Below, in pieces: positions 1 to 8,825 of a DNA stretch of 64,000 bases. This stretch comes from Citricoccus sp. K5 (GTDB lineage Bacteria > Actinomycetota > Actinomycetes > Actinomycetales > Micrococcaceae). The position numbers and the translations under genes were made by a program. The first letter of the stretch is position 1. Each line of letters starts with the position of its first letter. The DNA is taken from contig NZ_LR732817.1 in NCBI RefSeq assembly GCF_902506195.1, positions 248,001 through 312,000 of the forward strand. Direction: 5' to 3'. The notes under the pieces are model-generated. The model did not search any database, was not told the DNA's origin, and was given only the letters and a program-made list of their open reading frames with translations.

Positions 1-772
1 TGCCGACGTCCCGCCAGTACCCGTCCAGCCGGTAGGCGTGGGTTCTCCGGTGGTCCACGAAGTGCGGCACGATCGACTCCCCGTAGTCGCCCAGGGAGGC
101 CCCGTCCGCGTCCCCCCGCTCCGCCGTGAGCCGGCGGGTCACCTGCCCGAGTGCGGCGACGTCGTAGATGAAGATCTCCGTGGCCACCAGGCTCCCGTCC
201 GGGTCGTCGGGCTTGTGGTCATAGCGGGTGACCGTGTGGTCCGCGTCCACCTGCACCACCCCGAAGCGGGAGGGGTCCTCGTCCGTCTGCGTGGTCACCA
301 CGGTCAGCTCTGAGCCGCGGGCGCGGTGCTGCTCCAGGGCGGGCCGCAGGTCGAGCTGGTACAGGTGGTCCGCGCTGAGCACCACCACGGTGTCCGCGCC
401 GAAGGCCTCCAGCAGGGGCATCTGCTGGTGCAGGGCGTGCCCGTTGCCGGCGGCGAAGCCCTCCTCGGTGCGCCCCTCGGCCGGGGGCAGCAGACGCAGC
501 CCGTGGCGGGTGCCGTCCAGGTCCCACGGCCGGCCACCGGCCAGGTGCTGGTTGAGGGTGAAGGGCCGGTACTGCTCCACGATCCACACGTCCCGCAGGC
601 CCGAATTGGCCAGGTTGGACAGGACCACGTCGATCAGTCGGTACTGGCCGGCCACCGGGACGGCCGGTTTGGACCGGGCATCGGTCAGCGGGGACAGCCG
701 GCTGCCCTGGCCTCCGGCCAGGACGAAGGCCACGGTGGAATGGGCACGGTCCTGCGGGAATGGATCGGCCAT
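1..772 (-). CDS. GlgC-like glucose-1-phosphate nucleotidyltransferase (3' end outside window)
   Basis: Sugar-phosphate nucleotidyltransferase of the ADP-glucose pyrophosphorylase family, which would make ADP-glucose from glucose-1-phosphate and ATP for glycogen synthesis. I translated the minus strand from the ATG at 772; the first 257 codons are in the window and no stop is reached. The nucleotide-binding loop VLAGGQGSRLSPLTD (about residues 17-31), the KPAVP and YRLIDVVLSN motifs, LSADHLYQLD and a GYWRDVG segment are all visible. Where canonical GlgC has a G-T-A-D-A-V substrate segment this protein reads AAGNGHALHQQ, so it may be a diverged paralogue with another sugar or nucleotide. A GAGGAG Shine-Dalgarno lies just upstream. 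It sits 42 bp downstream of nei on the same strand and could be cotranscribed. glgX and glgP lie at the far end of the window. Family call is firm; exact substrate is not. Confidence 0.8.
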   Translation of the reverse strand, partial: MADPFPQDRAHSTVAFVLAGGQGSRLSPLTDARSKPAVPVAGQYRLIDVVLSNLANSGLRDVWIVEQYRPFTLNQHLAGGRPWDLDGTRHGLRLLPPAEGRTEEGFAAGNGHALHQQMPLLEAFGADTVVVLSADHLYQLDLRPALEQHRARGSELTVVTTQTDEDPSRFGVVQVDADHTVTRYDHKPDDPDGSLVATEIFIYDVAALGQVTRRLTAERGDADGASLGDYGESIVPHFVDHRRTHAYRLDGYWRDVG

Positions 773-814
773 CTCAATCTCCTCGGGATCGGACGTGCCG
801 CGGCGCCGGGACGG

Positions 815-1729
815 TCACCGCTGACACTGCCTGCACCAGTACAGGGTACGTTCCACGGTCTCGTCTCCGAGAGCCCCGACCGTGACCGGCCCGCCGCAGC
901 GCAGACAGCCCTCGCGTTGGCGGCCGTAGACCCAGTACGGCGGCGTGTTCCGCCGTTCCGGACGGGCCGTGGGGAGTGTGACGCGCACGCCGTAGGGGGC
1001 ACCGTCGTCGGGCACCACGCCCGTGGTGGTGCGCCGGGGTGCCGGTCGGCCGGGCAGGGCCGGCACGGTGTTGGCACGCATCAGGTCCCGGGCCAGGTCC
1101 ACCAGGCCCGGCAGGTCGGGGACGGAGGAGACCGGACGGTGCGGGTCCAGCCGGGCCAGCAGGAGGGCCTCGCAGCGGTAGATGTTGCCGATGCCGGAGA
1201 GCAGCCGTTGGTCCAGCAGGGCCAGGCCAATGGGCCGCTCCGGGTCCGCGAGCAGCCGCCGGACCGCTTCCGCCCTCAGCTCGCCGGCGCGGTCCGGGAC
1301 TTCCCACTCCGGGTCCAGCAGGTCGGGACCGAGGAAGCCCAGCCGGTCCGGGACCTCAGCGGTGGGCAGGACCTCGAGCAGTCCCAGCTGGAATCCGACC
1401 ACCTGGTGACGGGCCGTCTCCAGCACGCACCGGGCCTGCCAGCCGGGATGGCGCCAGCGCGGCGTGACGGGGGATCCGGCGCCGTCCACCCGGGAGTACG
1501 TCTCCCAGCGTCCCTCCATCTTGAGGTGGGAGAGCACGGTCAGTCCCTCGGCGGCATCGACCTCGAGCAGGAGGTACTTGGCGCGGGGCCGCACCGAAAG
1601 CACCGTCGTCCCCGCAAGGTCCACGGTGGCCAGCCGGGGGACGCGGAAGTCGGTGCGGACCAGTTCCCGGCCTTCCAGCACCGGCCGCAGCCGGTCGGCC
1701 AGCCGGACGAGGGAGTCACCTTCGGGCAT
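815..1729 (-). CDS. nei: Fpg/Nei family DNA glycosylase (endonuclease VIII-like)
   Basis: Bifunctional base-excision repair glycosylase/AP lyase that removes oxidised bases. The 304-aa protein starts MPEGDS, giving the N-terminal proline nucleophile and the catalytic glutamate of the family. The helix-two-turn-helix segment GIGNIYRCEALL is present, and the C-terminus holds a four-cysteine zinc finger (CLRCGG ... WCRQCQ). The MPEGDS start and zinc finger fit the Nei branch of actinobacteria better than MutM. It begins only 3 bp after the lhr stop, so the two form an operon; the same lhr-nei order is known in Mycobacterium tuberculosis (Rv3296-Rv3297). Which oxidised base it prefers cannot be told from sequence. 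Confidence 0.92.
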   Translation of the reverse strand: MPEGDSLVRLADRLRPVLEGRELVRTDFRVPRLATVDLAGTTVLSVRPRAKYLLLEVDAAEGLTVLSHLKMEGRWETYSRVDGAGSPVTPRWRHPGWQARCVLETARHQVVGFQLGLLEVLPTAEVPDRLGFLGPDLLDPEWEVPDRAGELRAEAVRRLLADPERPIGLALLDQRLLSGIGNIYRCEALLLARLDPHRPVSSVPDLPGLVDLARDLMRANTVPALPGRPAPRRTTTGVVPDDGAPYGVRVTLPTARPERRNTPPYWVYGRQREGCLRCGGPVTVGALGDETVERTLYWCRQCQR

Positions 1730-1732
1730 GGC

Positions 1733-4700
1733 TCACGACCTGAACCTCAGCCCGGACGGGGACGAATAGAACCCCACCTCAGCCAGCGCCGTGGCCAACG
1801 GGGTGCCGTTGAGCGGCACGCCGTTGACCTTCTCCAGGGACATCTTCTCCACCCGCGCGGTCCGCAGGGCCCACGCCAACGCCGTGGCCGTCGCTCCGAG
1901 GGCCGCGGGGTCCTCCGAGAACAGCAGCAGGGTGCGCCCGCCCCGTTCGACATACAGGGCCAGTTCGCCGGCCACGAGGACGACGACGGCGCCCGCCTTC
2001 CGCCCGGGCCGTTGCCCGGTCGGCCGCACCCCGTCCGGACCGGCGGGGAGTTCGGGCCAGGGCAGGGCCGCGCCGTAGGGGTTGGCGGGGTCGGTGGCCG
2101 CCAGCGCGATGGCCTGCGGGGCGGGCGCGGCACGGTCATCCTGCCAGGGCGACGGGGCCCCGGCGTGCTGGGGCTGGAGCGCCGGCAGATCCTGCTGGGC
2201 GAATCCGCGCAGCCGGTCCACGGTGGCCCCCGTGGAGAACTGGGCGGCGCCGAGGTGCTCCACGTAGTAGCCGCGGCGGACCTGCCCGGCCTCCTCCATG
2301 CGGGTCAGCAGCCGGTACTGGGTTGCGAAGCCGCCGGGGACCTCCTCGGTCATCACGGAGCCGCGGGTGATGACGCCGTAGCGGTCCAGCAGATATTCGG
2401 CGGTGGCGTGGGCCCGGAGGGTCGGATCGGCCGAGGGCTCGGGCAGCAGGGACCAGCGGCCGGCAGCCCGGGCCACATCCATCGGCCCGAGGTCCGAGGG
2501 CAGGCCACCGGCCGGACGTGCCAGTGAGTCGGTCCGTCCCGCATCGGAGCCAAGACTGCCGGAGGCCTCCTCGAGCCGCTTCAACCGGGACAGTCTCGCG
2601 CCGCGGCCGGGACGCACCGGCCTCGCCCGCGGCGAACGCGACCTGGACTTGTGCGCGGTGCGGCCCTGGCCCAGCAGCCCGCGGACCGGGGCGAAGGTGT
2701 CGTTGCCCACGAGCCCGGCCCACACCAGGTCCCACAGAGCGCCGAGGAGGTCCCCGGAGGAGACCCGCGGTGCCGGCTCGTCGCGCGTGACCTCCGCGGC
2801 AGCGAGGACGGTGCGTGCCCGCTCGGCGAGCTGGCCGAAGAACCAGGCACCGCCGCCGTCGAGCACCTCCAGCAAAGCCCGGTGCGTGGGACCGAGCTCG
2901 ACGTTCTCGGTCCGGGCCAGGGACAGGTCCGCGGACTCGGCGCTGTGGAAGGCGATCCAGCCGTCGTTGCCGCTGGCGGCGGCCGTGCCGGACCAGAGGA
3001 ACTCGCCGCTGGCCAGCAGCTCGTCCAGGAGGGCCGGCGTGTAGTCGCGGACGCGGGAGGGCAGGACGTGGCTCTCCCACCCGCTGGCGGGCACCGGGAC
3101 GCCGGAGAGCTGGTCGAGCACGGTGGCCACCCCGTCGATCCCGGTCAGCGTGGCCGGTGATCCGCCGCCGGAAGCCGGGGACAGGTGCTGCCAATCGGCG
3201 AGGAACCGGGCATAGGCGGACTGTTCGACGGGCTCCACCTCCGCCCGCAGTACCGCCAGGGAACGCCGCCGGATGCGCCGCAGCACCTCGACCTCGCACC
3301 ACTCGGTCTCGTGCGGGCCGGAGGCCCGGGAACCATCCCCGTCAGCACCGTGGCCGGCCGTGGGGCGGAACTGCCCCTCGGTCACGCGGTGCTCGGCGGC
3401 GAGCCGCTGCAGGACCTGGAGCACGACGGCGGCGCCCAGTCCCAGCGCCACCCCGGCTTCGGCGGCGGTGAAGGGCCCGTGGGTGCGCGCGTAGCGGGAG
3501 ACGAGGTCTCCGAGCGGATCCTCGACGGGCTCGATGAAGGCCAGCGGGATGCCCATGGGCACGGCCACACCGAGGGCATCGCGCAACCGGGCCGCATCCT
3601 CCACGGCGGCATACCGGGTCTCGCCGTTGATCCGGACCCGCAGGGCCCGGTTCGCGGTGACGAGCTGGTCCAGCAGGCTGGTCTCGTCCTCGTCCGTCTC
3701 CTCCGCGGGACGTAATCGGGCCGCGGCGCCCTCGGCGGTCAGGGGGCCGAGCAGGCGGAGGAGGTCCGCGAGCCCCTCGGCGCCCTTGACCCGGCGGTCC
3801 GGGGAGAGCCGTTGCAGGTCGGCCTCCACCGTGGCCATGACGTCCGGATCCAGGAGATCGCGGAGTTCGGCCCGTCCCAGCAGTTCGTTGAGCAGGCCGG
3901 GGTCCAGGGACAGGGCGGCGGCCCGGCGCTCGGCCAGCGGGGAGTCGCCCTCGTAGATGAACTGGGCCACGTAGCCGAACAGCAGCGACTGGGCGAAGGG
4001 CGAGGGGGTCTGCGTGGTGGTCTCCACCAGCCGCAGGGACTTCGCCTCGATCCGGGTGGCGAGGTCCTTGAGGGCCGGAAGGTCGTAGACGTCCTGCAGG
4101 CATTCGCGGACGGTCTCGAGGATGATCGGGAATTGCGGGTACTTCCGCGCGACCTCCAGCAGCTGTGCCGAGCGCTGGCGCTGCTGCCACAGGGGGGTGC
4201 GCTTGCCGGGATCCCGGCGGGGGAGCAGCAGCGCCCGGGCGGCGTTCTCCCGGAACCGGGCGGCGAACAGCGCCGAACCGCCCACCTCGGCGGTGACCAG
4301 TTCCTCGAGTTCCTCCGCCGAGAAGAGGAACAGGTCCGCCCCGGGCGGCTCGTCCTCCATCATCGGCACGCGCAGCACGATGCCGTCGTCGGCGGCCATC
4401 GCCGAGCCGTCCATGCCGTACCGCGCCTGCAGCCGGGCCCCGACGGCCAGCGCCCACGGCGCGTGCACCGGCAGGCCGAAAGGAGAGTGCAGCACCACGC
4501 GCCAGTCCCCGAGCTCGTCATGGAACCGCTCCACCACGAGGGTCTTCTCCGTGGGCAGCTGCCCGGTGGCCTCGCGCTGCTCGGTCAGGTACGCGCTCAG
4601 GTTGTCCTGGGCCCACTCGTCCAGTCCGGCCGCCGCCAGGCGCTCGGCCATCGGGTTCTCGACGCCGGCCCCGTCACCGCCCAGCCCGGCCGACACCTCG

Positions 4701-6685
4701 CGGCGGAAGGCCCCGACCGCCTCGCCGAGTTCGACGGGGCGGCCCTCGGCATCGCCCCGCCAGAACGGGAGGCGCCCCGGCTGCCCGAAGGCGGGGATCA
4801 CGAGGACCCGGTCGTGGGTGATGTCCTGGATCTGCCAGCTCGTGGCGCCGAGGACGATCACGTCTCCCACGCGGGATTCGTAGACCATCTCCTCATCGAG
4901 TTCGCCCACGCGCCGCCCGCCCGTGCGCGCGGTGCCTGACGTGGCCTTCGCGTCGCCGGTCTTCTCGTCCTCGGTGCCGGCGAGGAAGACGCCGAAGAGG
5001 CCGCGGTCCGGGATGGTCCCGCCGGAGGTGACCGCCAGCCACTGCGAGCCGTTGCGTCCCGTCAGGGTGCCGGCCTCCCGGTCCCAGACCACGCGTGGTC
5101 GCAGCTCGGCGAATTCGTCCGAGGGGTAGCGGCCGGAGAGCAGGTCGAGTACCGACTCGTAGGCGGAATGCGGCAGGGTCGCGAAGGGCGCGGAACGCCG
5201 GAGTAGGTCGAACCAGGTCTCGACGTCGAGCTCGTCCAGGGCACAGGCGGCCACGGTCTGCTGAGCCAGGATGTCAAGCGGGTTGGCCGGGATGGACATC
5301 GACTCGATCCGGCCGGAGAGCATGCGCTCGACCACCACGGTGGTGTCCACCAGGTCCCCGCGGTGCTTGGGGAAGAACCAGCCGGTGGACGTCTCACCGA
5401 CCTGGTGGCCGGCCCGGCCCACGCGCTGCAGTCCGGAGGCCACCGAGGGCGGTGACTCGACCTGGATGACGAGGTCCACCGCGCCCATGTCGATGCCGAG
5501 CTCCAGCGAACTGGTGGCGACCACGCAGCGCAAATGGCCGGACTTGAGCGCGTCCTCGATGAGGGCGCGTTGTTCCTTGGAGACCGAACCGTGGTGCGCT
5601 CGGGCGAACTCGGTGCCGGTTCCCTGCGAGGCATGGCCGGCAGACTGGCCCGCGCCGCCCATCAGCTGGGCAGGAGGACCGGACCGGCCGGCGTCGGGCA
5701 CCTCCGGGGGCGGGTCCGCGCCCTGCCGTTCCTCCCAGATCTCGTTGAGTCGGCCGGTGAGCCGCTCGGCGAGACGGCGGGAGTTGGCGAAGACGATGGT
5801 GGAGCGGTTCGCCTCGACCAGGTCGACGATCCGCTCCTCCACGTGGGGCCAGATCGAGGCGTTCGTCTGCAGCCCGGAACCGGGTCCCAGATCGTGGGCG
5901 GAGGAGGCCGAGGGCAGCTCGGTCATGTCCGGTACCGGGACGGTGACGTGCACGTTCCAGGACTTGGTGGAGGCCGGGGCCACGATCCGGACCGGTTGAA
6001 TGCCGCCGAGGAAGCGGGCGACCTCCTCCTTCGGCTCCACCGTGGCCGAGAGCCCGATGCGTTGGGCCGGCTTCGCCAATAGCGAGTCGAGCCGTTCGAG
6101 GGAGACTGCGAGGTGGGCGCCGCGCTTGGTTCCGGCCACGGCATGGACCTCGTCCACGATCACCGTCTGAACCCCCGCCAGGGTGGACCGGGCCTGTGAG
6201 GTCAGCATGAGGTAGAGGGATTCCGGGGTGGTGATGAGGATGTCCGGAGGATGACTGGCCAGCTGCCGGCGCTCGCGGGCAGGGGTGTCCCCGGACCGCA
6301 CGCCCACGCGGACGTCCGGGGCGGCCTCCCCGAGGCGCTGGGCCGTCTGGGTGATGCCGATGAGCGGCGCCCGCAGGTTGCGCTCGACGTCCACGCCCAG
6401 GGCCTTGAGGGGGGAGATGTAGAGGACACGGGTCTGTTTCGTGGCCGAGGGCGCGCGCAGGAACCCGTCGAGGGCCCAGAGGAAGGCCGAGAGCGTCTTG
6501 CCCGAGCCGGTGGGCGCGACGACCAGCGCGTGCTGGCCGGAGGAGACGGCGTCCCAGGCGCCGAGCTGCGCGGTGGTCGGCGCGGCGAAGGCCCCCTCGA
6601 ACCACTCGCGGGTGGCAGGGGTGAAGCGGGCAAGCACCTCGTCCGCAGCAGGTTCTGCGGAGACGCGTCGGGAGTCTCGGGCCAT
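1733..6685 (-). CDS. lhr: Lhr-family superfamily 2 DNA helicase
   Basis: Very large ATP-dependent 3'-5' helicase of the Lhr type (about 1650 aa), linked to DNA repair. Visible motifs in order: Walker A APTGSGKTLSAFL near residue 60, TTPESLYLML, DEVHAV (motif II) near 175, GLSATV (motif III), SSLELGIDMGAVDLV (motif V) and QRVGRAGH (motif VI) near 425. A long C-terminal Lhr-core/CTD region follows. I chose the ATG at 6685 (MARDSRR) rather than the in-frame ATG at 6694: a -10 hexamer TAGCAT (6693-6698) lies 7 bases before the 6685 ATG and overlaps the 6694 one, which suggests a leaderless message. nei follows after 3 bp. Mycobacterial Lhr is induced by DNA damage, but I see no clear SOS box here. 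Confidence 0.95.
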   Translation of the reverse strand: MARDSRRVSAEPAADEVLARFTPATREWFEGAFAAPTTAQLGAWDAVSSGQHALVVAPTGSGKTLSAFLWALDGFLRAPSATKQTRVLYISPLKALGVDVERNLRAPLIGITQTAQRLGEAAPDVRVGVRSGDTPARERRQLASHPPDILITTPESLYLMLTSQARSTLAGVQTVIVDEVHAVAGTKRGAHLAVSLERLDSLLAKPAQRIGLSATVEPKEEVARFLGGIQPVRIVAPASTKSWNVHVTVPVPDMTELPSASSAHDLGPGSGLQTNASIWPHVEERIVDLVEANRSTIVFANSRRLAERLTGRLNEIWEERQGADPPPEVPDAGRSGPPAQLMGGAGQSAGHASQGTGTEFARAHHGSVSKEQRALIEDALKSGHLRCVVATSSLELGIDMGAVDLVIQVESPPSVASGLQRVGRAGHQVGETSTGWFFPKHRGDLVDTTVVVERMLSGRIESMSIPANPLDILAQQTVAACALDELDVETWFDLLRRSAPFATLPHSAYESVLDLLSGRYPSDEFAELRPRVVWDREAGTLTGRNGSQWLAVTSGGTIPDRGLFGVFLAGTEDEKTGDAKATSGTARTGGRRVGELDEEMVYESRVGDVIVLGATSWQIQDITHDRVLVIPAFGQPGRLPFWRGDAEGRPVELGEAVGAFRREVSAGLGGDGAGVENPMAERLAAAGLDEWAQDNLSAYLTEQREATGQLPTEKTLVVERFHDELGDWRVVLHSPFGLPVHAPWALAVGARLQARYGMDGSAMAADDGIVLRVPMMEDEPPGADLFLFSAEELEELVTAEVGGSALFAARFRENAARALLLPRRDPGKRTPLWQQRQRSAQLLEVARKYPQFPIILETVRECLQDVYDLPALKDLATRIEAKSLRLVETTTQTPSPFAQSLLFGYVAQFIYEGDSPLAERRAAALSLDPGLLNELLGRAELRDLLDPDVMATVEADLQRLSPDRRVKGAEGLADLLRLLGPLTAEGAAARLRPAEETDEDETSLLDQLVTANRALRVRINGETRYAAVEDAARLRDALGVAVPMGIPLAFIEPVEDPLGDLVSRYARTHGPFTAAEAGVALGLGAAVVLQVLQRLAAEHRVTEGQFRPTAGHGADGDGSRASGPHETEWCEVEVLRRIRRRSLAVLRAEVEPVEQSAYARFLADWQHLSPASGGGSPATLTGIDGVATVLDQLSGVPVPASGWESHVLPSRVRDYTPALLDELLASGEFLWSGTAAASGNDGWIAFHSAESADLSLARTENVELGPTHRALLEVLDGGGAWFFGQLAERARTVLAAAEVTRDEPAPRVSSGDLLGALWDLVWAGLVGNDTFAPVRGLLGQGRTAHKSRSRSPRARPVRPGRGARLSRLKRLEEASGSLGSDAGRTDSLARPAGGLPSDLGPMDVARAAGRWSLLPEPSADPTLRAHATAEYLLDRYGVITRGSVMTEEVPGGFATQYRLLTRMEEAGQVRRGYYVEHLGAAQFSTGATVDRLRGFAQQDLPALQPQHAGAPSPWQDDRAAPAPQAIALAATDPANPYGAALPWPELPAGPDGVRPTGQRPGRKAGAVVVLVAGELALYVERGGRTLLLFSEDPAALGATATALAWALRTARVEKMSLEKVNGVPLNGTPLATALAEVGFYSSPSGLRFRS

Positions 6686-6692
6686 CGCGGCC

Positions 6693-6698
6693 ATGCTA
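6693..6698 (-). promoter_or_regulatory. -10 box of lhr (leaderless)
   Basis: TAGCAT on the minus strand, 7 bases before the ATG at 6685. Transcription would start at or next to the start codon. Confidence 0.55.
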
Positions 6699-6736
6699 CG
6701 CCGGGACCCAGACGTCTTAGCCCATGTCCCACCGCC

Positions 6737-7195
6737 CTACACGTGGTGGTACGGCCGGCCGCCGGCGATCTCCTGAGCGCGGTAGAGCTGTTCGGCCACG
6801 ACCAGGCGGACGAGCTGGTGGGGGAAGACGAGCCGGGACAGTGACCAGACCGTGTTGGCGCGGGAATGCACGGAGCCGTCCACACCGTAGGCGCCGCCGA
6901 TGACGAGGGTGACGCTCTGTCCGGCGTCGAACCGGCCCTGGAGGTGGCGGGACAGGCCGGGGGAGTCGAAGTTGGTGCCGCGTTCGTCGAGCAGCATCAG
7001 GTGATCGCGCTCGCCGACCTTGGCCAGGATGCGGGTCGATTCCTCCTCGCGGGCCGCGTCACCCTCGCGGGAGGAGTGGGGAAGCAGCTGCCACGTGACG
7101 TCGAAGGGCTTCTTGAGTCGTTTGACGTAGCGGTCGATGCCCTCGGACACCCAGGATTCGTGCTTCTTGCCGATGGCCAGGACCTTCACGCTCAT
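6737..7195 (-). CDS. rlmH: 23S rRNA (pseudouridine-1915-N3)-methyltransferase RlmH
   Basis: SPOUT-class methyltransferase that methylates pseudouridine 1915 in helix 69 of 23S rRNA, using SAM. The 152-aa length is typical of the family. The knot motif VTLVIGGAYGVDGSV and the C-terminal HQLVRLVVAEQLYRAQEI segment ending YHHV match RlmH closely; the terminal YHH is characteristic. It lies 51 bp upstream of lhr on the same strand, although lhr appears to have its own promoter. A near-consensus -10 (CAGGAT, 7202-7207) ends 6 bases before the ATG, so this gene too may be leaderless. Confidence 0.95.
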   Translation of the reverse strand: MSVKVLAIGKKHESWVSEGIDRYVKRLKKPFDVTWQLLPHSSREGDAAREEESTRILAKVGERDHLMLLDERGTNFDSPGLSRHLQGRFDAGQSVTLVIGGAYGVDGSVHSRANTVWSLSRLVFPHQLVRLVVAEQLYRAQEIAGGRPYHHV

Positions 7196-7239
7196 GGGAC
7201 CATCCTGTCAGGACACCGAACCGAGAGTGAGCAGATGCT

Positions 7240-7701
7240 ATGACGGAACCCCGCCCGCCGTTCCCGCCCTTCACCGAGGAGACCGCCCGGCAGAAGGTCC
7301 AGGCCGCCGAGGACGCCTGGAACACCTGTGACCCGCACCGGGTCTCTCTGGCCTACACATCCGACTCCGCCTGGCGCAACCGGGACCGGTTCCTCACGGG
7401 CCGGCAGGAGATCGTCGAGTTCCTCACGGCGAAATGGGAGCGCGAACAGGAGTACGCGCTGCGCAAGAATCTGTGGAGTTACTCCGGGAACAGGATCGCG
7501 GTCCGGTTCCAGTACGAATCCCGTGACCGCGACGGCCAGTGGTGGCGCAGCTACGGCAACGAGCTGTGGGAGTTCGATGAGAACGGGCTGATGTGCCGGC
7601 GGGAGGCCAGCATCAACGACCTGGCCATCGACGCCCTCGAGCGCCGGATCCGGGGGCCTCGGACGGAATCGGAGCGGGGCTTGGAGCTCCCCCTCCAGTA
7701 G
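7240..7701 (+). CDS. DUF1348 / NTF2-like (SnoaL-fold) protein
   Basis: A 153-aa protein of the DUF1348 family, a nuclear-transport-factor-2-like fold. Recognisable features are the N-terminal [18 protein letters not shown] helix region and the run [17 protein letters not shown]. Also conserved is the W-rich strand region containing [16 protein letters not shown]. Members are usually annotated as hypothetical or SnoaL-like, and no reaction is established, so I assign none. It is divergent from rlmH and convergent with the LysR gene, with a hairpin between them. Confidence 0.85.
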   Translation: MTEPRPPFPPFTEETARQKVQAAEDAWNTCDPHRVSLAYTSDSAWRNRDRFLTGRQEIVEFLTAKWEREQEYALRKNLWSYSGNRIAVRFQYESRDRDGQWWRSYGNELWEFDENGLMCRREASINDLAIDALERRIRGPRTESERGLELPLQ

Positions 7702-7736
7702 CGTTCCCGGCTCTCGCTCGCACCCTGGGGGAACGC
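7701..7736. terminator. Hairpin between convergent DUF1348 and LysR genes
   Basis: GCGTTCCC (7701-7708) pairs with GGGAACGC (7729-7736). There is no long T run on either strand, so termination strength is uncertain. Confidence 0.45.
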
Positions 7737-7755
7737 CTCAACCCCCTCAACCTCC

Positions 7756-8703
7756 TCAGTGGGGCGCGCCGGGGTCCCGAGCGCCGATGGAGGAGAACTC
7801 ACCGGGGTCCCCTCGCAGGGCCTGCAGCACGGTGCTGTGGAACCAGTCGAGGGCCGCGGTGTGCTGGCTGGTGGTCCGCTTCAGCAGGGAGATCTCGACT
7901 CCCGGCAGGTCGAAGGGCAAGTCCCGCAACACCACGGGCCAGGTATCCGCCCACCCCCGCGCGATCGACTCGGGAACCGTGGCAATCAGGTTGTCGTGGG
8001 CGGACAGCAACGGCGGCAACGAGGCGAAGTGGTGCACCGAGGCCGCGGGATGGATCGGTACTCCCAGCCGCCGGAGCGCCGCGTCGAGGGCTGGCCGGCC
8101 GGAATCACTGGCCACCACGGCATGATCGGCCCCGAGGTAGTCGGCCATCGTCAGGGCCGGGGCCGCCCTGTCCGCTGCCAGCGGGTGCTCCTGGCCCGTG
8201 AGCACGGCGTAGCGCTCCGTCTTCAACATCTGGTGCTCGAAGGACCCGGAGATCGGCAGGGACGTCACGGCCAGGTCCACCGTTCCCCGGGCCAGCCAGT
8301 CGGGAAGCAGATCGAGGTCCAGTGAGACCACATCGATGCCGATGTCCGGAGCAGCGGAACGGACGGCGGCGAACAGCGCTGGGAAATAGCCGATCTCGCC
8401 CAACTCGGACATGGCCACGGTGAAGCGGCGGTCCGAGGTCGCCGGGTCGAAGGAGTGGACCGCGTCCAGGGCCCGGTCGATGGTGATCAGGGCGTCGCGG
8501 AACGAGGGGTAGATCGACTGGGCCGCCGCGGTGGGCTCCATGGTCCGCCCCACCCGGTGGAACAGCGGATCATCCCACTGGCGTCGCATGCGCGTCAGGG
8601 CCTGGCTCACGGCGGGCTGGGTGACGTAGAGCCGAGTTGCGGCCGAGGTGAGGCTCCGCGATTCGTACACGGCCACAAAGGTCCGCAGGAGGTTCAGGTC
8701 CAT
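7756..8703 (-). CDS. LysR-type transcriptional regulator
   Basis: A 315-aa LysR-family regulator. The N-terminal winged helix (MDLNLLRTFVAVYESRSLTS, then AATRLYVTQPAVSQALTRMR, residues 1-42) is textbook, followed by a two-lobed effector-binding domain starting RRFTVAMSELGEIGYFP. It is divergently transcribed from the LigM-like O-demethylase with 122 bp between the start codons. That is the usual arrangement for a LysR activator controlling the adjacent enzyme and itself. A T-N11-A palindrome sits in that gap. The ligand is probably the demethylase substrate or a related aromatic or methylated compound; this is inference from context only. Confidence 0.92.
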   Translation of the reverse strand: MDLNLLRTFVAVYESRSLTSAATRLYVTQPAVSQALTRMRRQWDDPLFHRVGRTMEPTAAAQSIYPSFRDALITIDRALDAVHSFDPATSDRRFTVAMSELGEIGYFPALFAAVRSAAPDIGIDVVSLDLDLLPDWLARGTVDLAVTSLPISGSFEHQMLKTERYAVLTGQEHPLAADRAAPALTMADYLGADHAVVASDSGRPALDAALRRLGVPIHPAASVHHFASLPPLLSAHDNLIATVPESIARGWADTWPVVLRDLPFDLPGVEISLLKRTTSQHTAALDWFHSTVLQALRGDPGEFSSIGARDPGAPH

Positions 8704-8734
8704 GGCTCAGCGACTCAATCTGCGAGATCTATGG

Positions 8735-8749
8735 ATAAGCAATTCTTAT
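8735..8749. promoter_or_regulatory. Candidate LysR operator
   Basis: ATAAGCAATTCTTAT is a 5-5-5 inverted repeat containing the T-N11-A pattern of LysR-type operators. It lies in the AT-richer gap between the divergent regulator and enzyme genes, 32-46 bp upstream of the LysR start. Confidence 0.5.
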
Positions 8750-8771
8750 GCTTACTTCGCAGAACTATACG

Positions 8772-8777
8772 TAGGCT
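8772..8777 (+). promoter_or_regulatory. Candidate -10 box of the LigM-like gene
   Basis: TAGGCT, immediately preceded by TATACG. It would give a leader of roughly 40 nt carrying the GAGGAG ribosome site found at 8814-8819. Confidence 0.4.
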
Positions 8778-8825
8778 GACGGTGACATCGCCACCCGAGT
8801 ACCGACGTCCACCGAGGAGTCCCTC

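Noticed and set aside
326-2527. 733-aa plus-strand frame over glgC, nei and lhr
   Set aside because: It crosses three well-supported minus-strand genes and shows no motif; shadow frame.
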